From positions 1,984,001 to 2,048,000 of the forward strand of contig JAXMBL010000003.1 of NCBI GenBank assembly GCA_046349915.1: a stretch of DNA of 64,000 bases, written 5' to 3'. The stretch comes from CAIXSC01 sp046349915. Its GTDB lineage: Bacteria; Planctomycetota; Planctomycetia; Pirellulales; Pirellulaceae. Below, piece after piece: positions 26,593 through 35,553 of this stretch. Positions within the stretch are counted from its first letter, which is position 1; each line of letters begins with the position of its first letter. The position numbers and the translations under genes are program-made. Below the pieces are notes generated by a model that had not been told where the DNA came from, searched no databases, and was given only the letters and a program-made list of their open reading frames with translations.

Positions 26593-27376
26593 ACGGATCC
26601 AACAAAAAGGGAGAGGCGACTCGATCTGGGCGGCGTTGCTCGTGGCTCCTTGGACCCTCGGGCCAATTACCTCGCGCTCAACAACCGCTCGTCAACGCCC
26701 GGAATGTCAATGCAATGTTCTGGAGGGTGAGACTCGCGACTAAAGTCTTCAAAACAAGCGTCAGGACATCCCTGAAGACGCACGAACTGGAAGGCAGGTC
26801 ATTCGACGCATCAAATCTCGTCTCGCTGTTGCCAGCGGTGCGTGATCCCACGCGTCGGCATGGGTGGTGGACCGCAACCAAGCTCGTGTCCGATGACAGC
26901 CGGAGTTTATCGTCATTCTCGAAAACGCTTCTAGTCGGATTTCCGCCGACTCTTGCTAGGTCGATGACAACGCAAACTACCACAGTCATCCAAACTTCGC
27001 GGTCTAGCGAGCAGAGACGTTTACCACGTCTGCCCACTTCGCCCCGTTGACTTCGATTGACACGCGTGTGTCGAACTCATCGAATCTCCGGCGGCTTCCT
27101 TACCGCTGCGCCGATCACCATCACGGATCTTTGCAATCCGTGGGATGTCATGCTCACGCCGCCTTCCTACGTAACCGCCTTGGTTTTGGATCGCACGCAT
27201 TATCTGCCACCCGAACCGTAAATGCCAGCATGATTCGGCCGATAATTTCCAGGTTGCCGATACCGCCAGCCCCGCAATGTCCCCACAGAATCGTATACTC
27301 GGCTGCGGCGGAATCTCGTTATATTTTCGCCAGAGCCCCCAAGAACTCCTGTCTGCCGTTGGATCACTCTCCGCCC
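26593..27376. promoter_or_regulatory. divergent spacer between cyanophycin synthetase and ABC transporter genes
   Basis: About 780 bp with no credible gene. Frames on both strands here lack ribosome sites and protein-like composition. A hairpin CACGGAT/ATCCGTG lies near 27123-27143. TATACT (27292) and TATATT (27321) are candidate -10 elements for the plus-strand genes. The length suits two separate promoters with shared control. Confidence 0.4.
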
Positions 27377-29671
27377 GTGACTCGTCCCACCGCTCATCAC
27401 GCTTCCACGCTCGCTTCTTTGCCGCCCCGGCAACGAACGGTTCTTGAGTCGCAACTTCAATCAGGTGAAAAGGTTGTGGCTGTTGTTGCGACGGATTTGG
27501 ACCATCGACTGCGGTTTGCCGTCGAGTGGCTCGTCCTGACCAATCAGCGTTTACTTACCGCTCGCACTGCCGAATCGATCGGAACTTCTTTATCCGAAGC
27601 CGGGGGGGGGAGCGGAAATGAGTGGCAGAGCTGGCCCCTCACGCCCGATCTCACAATTCGGACTTCCGAGTCGGGAGGCGTGGGGTTACTTGAACTGGCC
27701 GGCGCCAAGCAACGCTTGGCCATCTGGCGTTACACCACCGACCGTGTGGCCGCGTTGCATCCCTTCGCACAACAAGTCCGGCAGGCGTTGCCACGTAGCG
27801 CTGCGAGTGGCAACGCGGTCGGACTCGGGACTTCCATCTGTCCCAACTGCGGCGCCGTGGTGGGAGCGGACGGCATCTGTGCCTCCTGCTCGCCCACGCT
27901 TCAACCGCCTCCGCGTCAGGCTCTTTATCGACTTGCACGTTTCGCTCGCCCTCGTGCTCGTCTGATTGCGTTGGGAGCAGTCTTGCTATTGGCGAGCACA
28001 GCCGCGGGCCTTGTCCCCCCATACATCGTTGGCCCCTTTTACGACGAAGTCCTCGATCCGCTCGACGCAAAGCAGACAGTCCCGATGTCGCTGGTGGCTT
28101 GGTATCTCGGCTGGTTGACCGGCGCCGCGGTGCTCGCCTGGTGGCTCGGCTGGGCGCGAAATTACGTCTTGTACTTGGCCAGCGAACGAATCAGCGCGGA
28201 CCTGCGCTTAGAAACTTACGCGCATCTGCAAAAGCTCTCGCTTGAATTTTTCGGCGGGCAGCGGACGGGCGATTTGATTTCGCGAGTGTCGAGCGACACG
28301 GATCGCATCTGTAGTTTCTTGTCCGCCGATGCACTCGACTTCATCACCGACTCGCTGCTCATTCTGTGCACCGCGGCGATTTTGGTTTGGATCAATCCCA
28401 CGCTGGCGCTCGTGACGCTCGCGCCGTTAGCTCCGATCGCCTGGCTGGTGCAACGGCTCCGCGGTCGCTTGCGTCACGGTTTTGCTCGCGGCACCACGGC
28501 ATGGGGCGACATGGTAAGCGTTTTGGCCGACACCATTCCTGGTATTCGAGTCGTGAAGGCGTTTGCGCAGGAGAGTCGCGAAGTCGAGAGATTCGCGAGT
28601 TCCAATCAGCATGTACTCGACGCAAACAATCGAGTGAATCGACTGTGGTCCTTCTTCGGGCCGCTCGTCACCTTCTTGACCGAATGCGGCAGCTTGGTGA
28701 TTTGGGCTTGCGGCGTCTGGCTGATCTTGCGCGGCGAAGTGAATGTCGCGGTGCTGCTGCAGTTCGTCGCGTACATCGGACGCTTCTACACGCGTTTGGA
28801 ATCGATGAGTCGCATCTTGGCGTCGGTGCAGCGAGCGGGCGCGGCGGCTCATCGCATCTTCGAGATCCTCGATCGATCTCCCAGCGTCCCCGAACCGGTT
28901 GATCCGATCGCGCCGGGGCGAGTACGCGGCGACATCAAGCTCGCGGGCGTCCGCTTCAAGTATGGAAAACGCGAAGTGATCCATGGCATCGATTTGGAAA
29001 TCCGCGCGGGAGAAATGATCGGGCTCGTAGGCGCCAGCGGCGCTGGGAAAAGCACGCTGGTCAATCTGGTCTGTCGCTTCTACGACGTCGGTCAAGGCGC
29101 CATCTTGGTCGATGGAGTCGACATCCGGCGGTTTCCCGTCGAACAGTATCGGCGGAACATCGGGATGGTGCTTCAGGAGCCGTTCTTGTTCTACGGCACG
29201 ATCGCCGAGAACATCGCCTACGGACGACCCGACGCCACTCGCGAGGAAATCGTGGCGGCCGCTCGTGCAGCGCACGCTCACGAGTTTATCTTGCGATTGG
29301 CCGACGGTTACGACTCGCTGGTCGGCGAGCGAGGGCAAGCGTTGTCGGGCGGCGAACGCCAACGTATCTCGATCGCCCGCGCTCTGCTGACCGATCCTCG
29401 CATTCTGATTCTCGACGAGGCCACGTCCGCCGTCGACACGCAGACGGAGCGCGAGATTCAGGGAGCGCTCGATACACTGGTCCAAGGTCGGACCACCATC
29501 GCGATCGCGCATCGCTTGAGTACGCTGCGCAAGGCCGACCGCATCGCGGTGGTCGAAGCGGGCAAGATCGTCGAGATTGGTCCGCACGAGCAGCTTTTAG
29601 CGCGCGAAGGCGCTTACTTCCGTCTGCATCAGGCGCAGATGAAATTGGCTCAACAAATTGGAATCGGTTGA
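27377..29671 (+). CDS. ABC exporter (fused permease-ATPase) with N-terminal zinc-ribbon segment
   Basis: About 764 residues if it starts at the GTG at 27377. TTG at 27359 is an alternative; the longer open frame back to 27047 reads as non-coding. Residues 15-140 form a soluble, possibly PH-like domain. A CPNCGAVVGADGICASC zinc ribbon begins near residue 155. Six membrane helices follow, then the ATPase: Walker A GASGAGKST (~551), signature LSGGERQR (~655), Walker B ILILDEAT, and AIAHRLST. It is a type I exporter of the MsbA/lipid-drug class. The DUF1854 gene follows at 11 bp. I recall this ABC/DUF1854 pair being annotated as cyanophycin-associated, in line with the divergent cphA-like genes. 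Confidence 0.9.
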   Translation: MTRPTAHHASTLASLPPRQRTVLESQLQSGEKVVAVVATDLDHRLRFAVEWLVLTNQRLLTARTAESIGTSLSEAGGGSGNEWQSWPLTPDLTIRTSESGGVGLLELAGAKQRLAIWRYTTDRVAALHPFAQQVRQALPRSAASGNAVGLGTSICPNCGAVVGADGICASCSPTLQPPPRQALYRLARFARPRARLIALGAVLLLASTAAGLVPPYIVGPFYDEVLDPLDAKQTVPMSLVAWYLGWLTGAAVLAWWLGWARNYVLYLASERISADLRLETYAHLQKLSLEFFGGQRTGDLISRVSSDTDRICSFLSADALDFITDSLLILCTAAILVWINPTLALVTLAPLAPIAWLVQRLRGRLRHGFARGTTAWGDMVSVLADTIPGIRVVKAFAQESREVERFASSNQHVLDANNRVNRLWSFFGPLVTFLTECGSLVIWACGVWLILRGEVNVAVLLQFVAYIGRFYTRLESMSRILASVQRAGAAAHRIFEILDRSPSVPEPVDPIAPGRVRGDIKLAGVRFKYGKREVIHGIDLEIRAGEMIGLVGASGAGKSTLVNLVCRFYDVGQGAILVDGVDIRRFPVEQYRRNIGMVLQEPFLFYGTIAENIAYGRPDATREEIVAAARAAHAHEFILRLADGYDSLVGERGQALSGGERQRISIARALLTDPRILILDEATSAVDTQTEREIQGALDTLVQGRTTIAIAHRLSTLRKADRIAVVEAGKIVEIGPHEQLLAREGAYFRLHQAQMKLAQQIGIG

Positions 29672-29682
29672 AGGCCCTCGCC

Positions 29683-30207
29683 ATGTCGCACGCACCCTCG
29701 CCGCATGATCAACCGTCGGGCGCCGAACCTCGGCCTCATCCCCCTTCCTTCACGCTCGAACGTGACAATTGGGGACGATTGGTGGTCATCTTGGAGGATG
29801 GGACTCGTTATTCGCCCGTTTCGGCCGTTCGCATGTTCCCGATCTCTTCGCCCGACGGACCTTTGTCGTTGTGCGACTCGCGTGGACGCGAAATCGCCTG
29901 GGTCGAACGGCTCGACGACACCAGCCCGACGACTCGCCGCCTGCTCGAGGATGAACTGGGACAACGTGACTTCATCCCCATCATTGAACGCATCTATTCA
30001 GTGTCGAGTTTGACCGAGCCGTGTGAATGGGATGTGGCGACCGATCGAGGCCGCGCGACCTTTGTGCTCAAGGCCGAAGAAGACTTTCACCGCATCGGAC
30101 CCCATCGAGCGCTCATCGTGGACGCTCGAGGCCTGCGTTTCCTCTTGCCCGATTCCCGCCAATTGGACGCCGCCAGCCGCCGCTACGCCGAGTGGTGGGG
30201 GATGTAG
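29683..30207 (+). CDS. DUF1854 family protein
   Basis: 174 residues. After a Pro/His-rich start come the DUF1854 blocks: FTLERDNWGRLVVILEDG, AVRMFPISSPDGPLSLCDSRG, LLEDELGQRDFIPIIERIYSV, WDVATDRGRATFVLKAEEDF and LLPDSRQLDAASRR. The family has no defined activity. The gene is 11 bp after the ABC exporter gene and divergent from the cyanophycin-synthetase-like genes. The start at 29683 is preferred because GAAGG precedes it and the upstream five codons overlap little else. A broken second copy lies 200 bp downstream. Confidence 0.85.
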   Translation: MSHAPSPHDQPSGAEPRPHPPSFTLERDNWGRLVVILEDGTRYSPVSAVRMFPISSPDGPLSLCDSRGREIAWVERLDDTSPTTRRLLEDELGQRDFIPIIERIYSVSSLTEPCEWDVATDRGRATFVLKAEEDFHRIGPHRALIVDARGLRFLLPDSRQLDAASRRYAEWWGM

Positions 30208-30233
30208 GGGAACACAAAACCGGTCCGTCTGAT

Positions 30234-30340
30234 CCGATTAGTGAAGATCAGTGACGATAGGAGTTCCCTTTTCTTTGGTTCCGGGCGGGGCAAGGATTAG
30301 GAACACTGATCTTCACTGATCGACACTAATAGAGTTTCAT
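30234..30340. repeat. AGTGAAGATCAGTG-type inverted repeat, copy A
   Basis: A left arm containing GATTAGTGAAGATCAGTGAC and a right arm containing ACTGATCTTCACTGATCG face each other across about 60 bp with TTCCCTTTT. The same structure recurs at 30704 and 61811, with a fragment near 510. Confidence 0.8.
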
Positions 30341-30413
30341 TTTCAGCGAGGGGACAAAGTTGTTTCCTTGATGTTGGCTCACCGAGTGATTCGAGCCGCT
30401 GCCGCTGCCGTTG

Positions 30414-30664
30414 ATTGCGCGAACCTTGGCCCCATCCCCGTTCTTTCCCACGCTCGAAGGTGACAATTGGGGACGATTGGTGGTCATCCTGGAGGGTGGG
30501 ATGAGGCGACCTATCGAGGTCGCGCGACTTTTGTACTCAAGGCCGAAGAGGAATTTCACCGCATCGGTCCCCATCGAGCGCTCATCGTGGACGCTCGAGG
30601 CCTGCGTTTCCTCTTGCCCGATTCTCGCCAATTAGACGCCGCCAGTCGCCGCTATGCCGAGTGA
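30414..30664 (+). pseudogene. internally deleted tandem copy of the DUF1854 gene
   Basis: From about 30414 the sequence parallels the intact DUF1854 gene (GACAATTGGGGACGATTGG, then GTGGTCATCCTGGAGG), but about 230 bp of the middle is missing. The join falls where TGGGA occurs at both edges in the parent gene. After it the copy encodes RGRATFVLKAEEEFHRIGPH and ends LDAASRRYAE, one codon after which TGA replaces the parental TGG. The parts lie in different frames and no start is available, so it is not expected to make protein. The downstream repeat is also duplicated, showing a segmental duplication of roughly 600 bp. Confidence 0.88.
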
Positions 30665-30703
30665 TGGGGAATATAGGTAAACACAAAAACGGTCCGTCTC
30701 ATT

Positions 30704-30806
30704 CGATTAGTGAAGATCAGTGACGATAAGTGTTCCCTTTTTCTTTTGTTCAGGCCGGGGAAAGGAAGGGGAACACTGATTTTCGCTGATCGACGCGGAT
30801 GGAGTT
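30704..30806. repeat. AGTGAAGATCAGTG-type inverted repeat, copy B
   Basis: Second copy of the element at 30234, carried along with the duplicated DUF1854 fragment: left arm GATTAGTGAAGATCAGTGAC, right arm more diverged (ACTGATTTTCGCTGATCG). Confidence 0.78.
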
Positions 30807-30812
30807 CAGTTT

Positions 30813-32399
30813 TCAGCCTGGGGACGTTGGCGTTTCCGCGGCGACCTTTTGGCAAATTGCATCCAACATCGCGGGAATCGTGTACGGAGCGGCTTCCACG
30901 GTTGGAGCGAATCCTAATTCTCGCAAGGTCGCCGTCGTGATGGGGCTGATGCTGGCCAACCGCGCGTGGGCGAGTCGCTCGCCGAACAGTGACACTGTCG
31001 AGCGAGCGATCGCGGAACTCGTCACCGTCACCCAATCCACCTCGCCCGCTTCCAATCGGCGGGCAATCTCGGGCGACGCTTCACGTACATCGGTGCTCGC
31101 ATAGGCCACCACCTGAACGACGTCCGCGCCGGCGGCGGCGAGTCGTTGCGGCAGGATGTCGCGTCCGCGACTGGCTCGCACTATCAAGAAACGCCGTCCA
31201 GGGGCTTGTGGTTCCAAGGCCTCGGCCAGCGATTCCGCTCGAAACTCCAGCGGCTGCAAGTCGGCCCGCAGATGATGGCGAGCGAGTTCAGCGGCAGTGC
31301 CTGGACCGATCGCCGCCAGCCGACTGCGGCCGAGCACTCGATGATCCAATCCGAGTTGCCACAGTCGTTGGAGGAAGTAGCGGACGCCATTGCCGCTGGA
31401 AAAGACGATCCAGTCCATGGGAGTCGCCGACGCATCCGCGAGCTGCCGCAGTGCGGCATCGACCTCCGTCCAGTCGGCGGGAGGGCCGATTTCAATCGCG
31501 GGCTGGACCAACACTTCCGCGCCCAGCTCGCGGAGCGGTTCGGCGATCTCGTCAATTTGGTCGGCGGGACGAGTAACCAGAACGACCGTGCCCCACAAGG
31601 GACGTCGCTGGAACCAATCCAGTCGATCTGCCAGTTGGACCACCGAGCCAATAATGACAATGACGGGGGGACGCAGCTTGGTTGCGGGGACTAGATGGTC
31701 GGTGAGTTGCCCCAGAGTGGTTTGAATCACTCGCTGATCCGGGAGACTGCAGCGCCGCACAATCGCGGCCGGCGTATCGGGCGACTTGCCGGCGGACATT
31801 AGGGCGGAGGTCCAGGTCGGCGCCGTGGTGACGCCCATGTAAAAGACGAGCGTGCCTGGAAACCGAGCCAACTCGCGATAGTCGAGCGACGACGTGGTCT
31901 TCTGCGGATCTTCCTGTCCTGTGACGAACGCCACGGCGGATGCCACGTCGCGATGAGTGACGGGGATGCCCGCGAAACTGCCGGCCGCTACCGCCGTGGA
32001 AACTCCCGGCACGATTTCGAATTCAATTCCCGCGGCTCGCAGCGGCTCGCATTCCTCGGCGACTCGTCCAAAGATCCCCGGATCGCCCCCCTTCAGCCGC
32101 ACGACCGTTTTTCCAGCCCGAGCCAGTGCGACCAATTCGAGATTGATCTCCTCCTGCGTCCATTGACGCATGTAGCCGTGACGTCCGAGACAAATGACGT
32201 CCGCGTGGGGCGCCGCCCGACGCACGATCAGCGGATTCACCAGATAGTCGTACAGCACTACATCGGCTCGTCGCAGGCATTCGACGCCGCGCAGCGTGAT
32301 CAGTCCGGGGTCGCCCGGTCCCGCACCGACCAGATATACTTTGCCCAGTCTGAGAGGGGTTGACGCCGAGTCGTGTGTCGGCTGCTCACTCTTCTCCAT
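30813..32399 (-). CDS. cobA-hemD: fused uroporphyrinogen-III C-methyltransferase / uroporphyrinogen-III synthase
   Basis: 528 residues. The first ~265 residues are a SAM-dependent methyltransferase making precorrin-2: VYLVGAGPGDPGLITLRG, VVRLKGGDPGIFGRVAEE, VPGVSTAVAAG and GIPVTHRD. The remainder is uroporphyrinogen-III synthase (LVTRPADQIDEIAEPL, WIVFSSGNGVRYFL, AAIGPGTAAEL, VTVTSSAIARS). One protein thus makes the tetrapyrrole branch-point compound and diverts it to siroheme or B12. Such fusions are common in several phyla. No other tetrapyrrole gene is adjacent. Its start faces the divergent TPR gene, with about 40 bp of possible overlap. Confidence 0.95.
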   Translation of the reverse strand: MEKSEQPTHDSASTPLRLGKVYLVGAGPGDPGLITLRGVECLRRADVVLYDYLVNPLIVRRAAPHADVICLGRHGYMRQWTQEEINLELVALARAGKTVVRLKGGDPGIFGRVAEECEPLRAAGIEFEIVPGVSTAVAAGSFAGIPVTHRDVASAVAFVTGQEDPQKTTSSLDYRELARFPGTLVFYMGVTTAPTWTSALMSAGKSPDTPAAIVRRCSLPDQRVIQTTLGQLTDHLVPATKLRPPVIVIIGSVVQLADRLDWFQRRPLWGTVVLVTRPADQIDEIAEPLRELGAEVLVQPAIEIGPPADWTEVDAALRQLADASATPMDWIVFSSGNGVRYFLQRLWQLGLDHRVLGRSRLAAIGPGTAAELARHHLRADLQPLEFRAESLAEALEPQAPGRRFLIVRASRGRDILPQRLAAAGADVVQVVAYASTDVREASPEIARRLEAGEVDWVTVTSSAIARSTVSLFGERLAHARLASISPITTATLRELGFAPTVEAAPYTIPAMLDAICQKVAAETPTSPG

Positions 32400-33778
32400 C
32401 GCGTCTCATTCCTCTGTTTGCGATCATTCCGTTGTCTCTCCCCGGCCCCTCTTCCGAATTGCCCGCCTCCCCCGCTCCGCTGGACGTGGAACGTCGACGG
32501 ACTTTGCAACGTGGTTTCGAGCGAGCGTGGCGGATGCTCCAGGAAAACCCCACAGCGCGGGAATCGCCAGCCGACCAGGGAGGAACCCCTTCCCGCGAGG
32601 CGCCCACCGTCTGGGAAGTACGCCAGAGTTTGCTGTTGCAGTGCGTTGTCGGCGACCCGGCGAGCGCACTTTATGCGGACGCCTTCCTCCTACACTTGCG
32701 TCAGTTCGATCATACCAAGAAACGCTTCTCCCTTGGTCGGTGGACTCGGCAGGCCGGCTTGGTCAGCTCGGCGTTGCGCCAAGACTGGTCGCGCGTGCTG
32801 TCCCAAGCTCCCTCGGTGCTGGCGGAAGACCCAGGGAATATGCCGGTTTTGCTGGCCCTCATTGATGCTCACCACGCGTCGGGACATCGCGAGTCGGCGT
32901 GGCGATATGCCGAGGAAGGATTGCGTTTATCGCCCAACGATGTCGAACTCGGCCGACGATGTGGGCGAGTTACCGCCAGTTTCGGGTGGTTTGAACGATC
33001 AGCCGACTACTGGCGGCAGGTCGCCCAGGCTCGTTCGTCCGACCCGGAGGCTCGCCGGATGCTCGCCGTGCTGGCTTTCTCCTCCGAGCTCGACAGGTCC
33101 AAACTGGCCGGGGATGATGTCAGCCGCCCAGGGGACGTCGATTCGCTGCTCGCCGCGATTGACACGGCCCTTGAAGAGGATGGTGTTGAGCAAGCGGAAG
33201 CCTTGCTCCAGCAAGGGCTTGCAGTCTGCGGGCAGGACTCGCGGTTGCAAGACCGCCGCGAGTCGATTCAGTTGGCTCGCCATCGCCGACAAGTTACACT
33301 GGCACGAAGATTGGCCGCTGCCGATCCCCAGCCTGTCTGGCAGCTACTTGTGGACCAACTGAACGACAGCTTATCTCGGTTGGAACTCGAACTCTTGGTC
33401 GCCCAGACTCGACGCTACCCGACCGATCCCCTGCTCCATGCTCGTTTAGGTCGCCTTTTGGCTCAGCAGCGGAAGTGGGACGAGGCGGCTCGCTGCTGGC
33501 AAGTGGCGACCGAGGCGGAAGACCCGCGAGTGTCGGGGCTGGCGTGGCATGAGTTGGGGGAAATTCGCCAGCGCGGCCGGCAGTTTTCTGAAGCTCGCGA
33601 TTGCTATGGTCGAAGTTTAGCGTTGGCGATGGGCGAAGGGACGCGGGAAATCCGGCTGCGGGCGTTGGCTCGAGCCGCGACTTTGGCCGAGGCCTGCGGG
33701 GATTTCGTGGCGGCGGAAGCATTTCGTGCCGAACGGACCGCTCTGACGCCTAGACAAGACGAAGGAAATCCGCCATAA
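32360..33778 (+). CDS. tetratricopeptide-repeat protein of unknown function
   Basis: Up to 472 residues, rich in Arg, Ala and Leu. Helical pairs of TPR type are visible around residues 155-225 (PVLLALIDAHHASGHRESA, YAEEGLRLSPNDVELGRR) and 330-440 (PLLHARLGRLLAQQRKWDEA, LAWHELGEIRQRGRQFSEA). The start is uncertain: the frame opens with a TTG at 32360, inside the 5' end of the divergent cobA-hemD gene, and TTG or GTG codons further in are alternatives; no ATG occurs early. Protein-protein scaffolding is the usual role of such repeats. Confidence 0.7.
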   Translation: MTPSRVSAAHSSPSRLIPLFAIIPLSLPGPSSELPASPAPLDVERRRTLQRGFERAWRMLQENPTARESPADQGGTPSREAPTVWEVRQSLLLQCVVGDPASALYADAFLLHLRQFDHTKKRFSLGRWTRQAGLVSSALRQDWSRVLSQAPSVLAEDPGNMPVLLALIDAHHASGHRESAWRYAEEGLRLSPNDVELGRRCGRVTASFGWFERSADYWRQVAQARSSDPEARRMLAVLAFSSELDRSKLAGDDVSRPGDVDSLLAAIDTALEEDGVEQAEALLQQGLAVCGQDSRLQDRRESIQLARHRRQVTLARRLAAADPQPVWQLLVDQLNDSLSRLELELLVAQTRRYPTDPLLHARLGRLLAQQRKWDEAARCWQVATEAEDPRVSGLAWHELGEIRQRGRQFSEARDCYGRSLALAMGEGTREIRLRALARAATLAEACGDFVAAEAFRAERTALTPRQDEGNPP

Positions 33779-33866
33779 AATCGGGTCCGCGCGGGAGGCC
33801 TGGGCGCGTCCCTCAGGACCAGGGTTCGCGGATTGAACGTACATTAGGACTTGGATCTAACGAAAA

Positions 33867-34136
33867 ATGCCCCATACCAAGAGCGCCAAGAAACGACACA
33901 AGCAGAGCGAAGCGAGCCGGACGAAGAATCGAGCCGTGAAGTCGTCGCTGAAGACGATCGGCAAAAAGATCCGTGACGCCGCCGCCAAGGGAAGCATCGA
34001 GACGGCTGAAAAGGAACTCCGCGCCGCCGCTTCGAAGTTGGATCGAGCCGCCGCCAAGGGGGTGATCCACGCCAACGCCGCTTCGCGCACCAAAGCGCGT
34101 CTCTCCGCTGCGGTCAAGAAGGCCAAAGGCAAGTAG
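33867..34136 (+). CDS. rpsT: 30S ribosomal protein S20
   Basis: 89 residues, strongly basic. The opening MPHTKSAKKRHKQSEASRTKN and the three-helix pattern ending ASRTKARLSAAVKKAKG are diagnostic of S20, which binds the 5' domain of 16S rRNA during small-subunit assembly. It is monocistronic here, with ACGAAAA before the ATG rather than a strong ribosome site. Confidence 0.97.
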   Translation: MPHTKSAKKRHKQSEASRTKNRAVKSSLKTIGKKIRDAAAKGSIETAEKELRAAASKLDRAAAKGVIHANAASRTKARLSAAVKKAKGK

Positions 34137-34181
34137 CCAAGCAGGCTCGTAGGCTGAAAGAGGCGAGTAGCCAATACTTGG

Positions 34182-34209
34182 GCAGCGGAAGTCGCAAGAT
34201 TTCCGCTGC
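34182..34209 (+). terminator. possible terminator hairpin after rpsT
   Basis: GCAGCGGAA and TTCCGCTGC form a perfect 9-bp stem with a 10-nt loop, 46 bp after the rpsT stop. Only a weak T content follows (GGTTGCTATTG), so termination efficiency is doubtful. The rest of the ~300-bp spacer to 34433 holds nothing I recognise. Confidence 0.5.
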
Positions 34210-34433
34210 GGTTGCTATTGCGAGTCGGGGGAAAGTCCCGTCACGTTTCTTGCTGCGCGGTTTCTTGCCCGCGGGGCTGTCGCACGAAAAGACTACTAGC
34301 GGCCCAAGTGCTCCTAGTTGGACAGCGCCAGATTTATCCGCTTGAGTCAACTGTAACCGGTTACGGTGAGTACTTAAAACGGATCAAGCAATCGAAGGCG
34401 TCGGCATGGATCCTCACTGATCGGATACCACGC

Positions 34434-35519
34434 TTACCGTTGATAGATCGGCAAATAGGCTCGATCCAACTGCAACATGATCAGGTTGCAGGCCGTGACA
34501 TAAATGGGGCCGATCGCGCCATCCCATTTGCCATCCTCGGACTGTTCGCCCGAGATCTTGGCGTAGAGCTTGTCGCGGAACGTTTCCCACTCTTTGGGGC
34601 CTTGGCGGTAAATGACCTGCGAGTAATAAACGTAAGTGTAGTGCCAGTGACCAAATGACCCGCTGGCATCATTCAGATTGCTCAACTGCTGTTTGCAGTA
34701 TTTGAGCATTTCGGGGACATGTTTGCCGTCGTAGTCGCCCGCGTTATACAGGGCGGCGAGGGCGGCGGCCGTAATGGCGGGGCGCGAGCTGCCTCGATTG
34801 CGGAAGCTGTACGAAATGCCGCCGTCCGCATTCTTGCACTGGTAGATATATTCTTTGGCTCGGTCAATCACTTCGGCGGGGACTGGAATTCCCGCATTGC
34901 GGCAACCTCGCAAACCTTGGACCTGGGTGATGGTCGTCGACCCTTCGTCGAAGTCGTTGCCATCCTTCGCGCTCACATAGCCCCAGCCGCCCGAGCGGGT
35001 TTGAGCCTGACCGCTGAATTTCACCGCTTTGTTCAGGACGTCGAGCAATTCCTGGCGACGTTCCGCGTCTTCCTCTTCGCCCAGCACTTGCGAGAGGAAC
35101 AGCATCGAAAATCCGTGACCGTACGTGTACTGCTGATCGGTATTCGGATCGCCAATCAAGCCGTTCTGGCGAACTTTATTCTGGATCAGGTAATCGACGC
35201 AGCGGCGGATGTTCTTCGCATACGGGCCTTGCGTTGTGGTCGAACCCGAGCAGATCAAGGCGGTGCCCGCCAAGGCGGTCATGGCGGTGGGATAGTTCTG
35301 TGCGGTCCAATGGCCGGCCGAAGATTGCGTGCGAGCGACCCATTTCAACCCGCGATCGATGGCTCTTTCCCAGGCGGGGTCTTTCCGGCGAGCGGCCGAG
35401 GCGTCGGCTGGCGTCCAGGCCGTGGCCGCGAGCCCTGTCAAGCCAGGCAGAGTCGCCGCGCCCGCCCAACCTCCCAATTGCTGCAACCAAGTGCGTCGAT
35501 TGATAGGGTGAGGAGTCAT
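34434..35519 (-). CDS. Tat-exported prenyltransferase/squalene-oxidase-repeat (toroid) protein
   Basis: 361 residues. The N-terminus has a twin-arginine signal, NRRTWLQQLGGWAGAA. The mature part consists of alpha/alpha-toroid repeats of the terpene cyclase/prenyltransferase type (GLKWVARTQSSAGHWTAQNYP, TRSGGWGYV, NADGGISYSFRN, QSEDGKWDG), but no DxDD cyclase motif is present. An export signal argues against a terpene cyclase, so it is more likely a binding protein with the same fold. It is 34 bp downstream of a VWA-domain protein gene on the same strand. Confidence 0.88.
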   Translation of the reverse strand: MTPHPINRRTWLQQLGGWAGAATLPGLTGLAATAWTPADASAARRKDPAWERAIDRGLKWVARTQSSAGHWTAQNYPTAMTALAGTALICSGSTTTQGPYAKNIRRCVDYLIQNKVRQNGLIGDPNTDQQYTYGHGFSMLFLSQVLGEEEDAERRQELLDVLNKAVKFSGQAQTRSGGWGYVSAKDGNDFDEGSTTITQVQGLRGCRNAGIPVPAEVIDRAKEYIYQCKNADGGISYSFRNRGSSRPAITAAALAALYNAGDYDGKHVPEMLKYCKQQLSNLNDASGSFGHWHYTYVYYSQVIYRQGPKEWETFRDKLYAKISGEQSEDGKWDGAIGPIYVTACNLIMLQLDRAYLPIYQR

Positions 35520-35553
35520 CCGATTTCCTTTTTGTGGCGAGTCGCCCGCCTGG

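Noticed and set aside
27047..27376. 110-codon N-terminal extension of the ABC exporter
   Set aside because: Reads as non-coding (His/Arg/Ser-rich, no domain) and has no ribosome site; a promoter-like AT-rich stretch lies within it.
28427..29587. Minus-strand frame of 386 codons opposite the ABC exporter
   Set aside because: Antisense shadow of Walker A, signature and Walker B coding DNA.
34434..35519. Second squalene-hopene cyclase
   Set aside because: Half the length, no DxDD motif and a Tat export signal.
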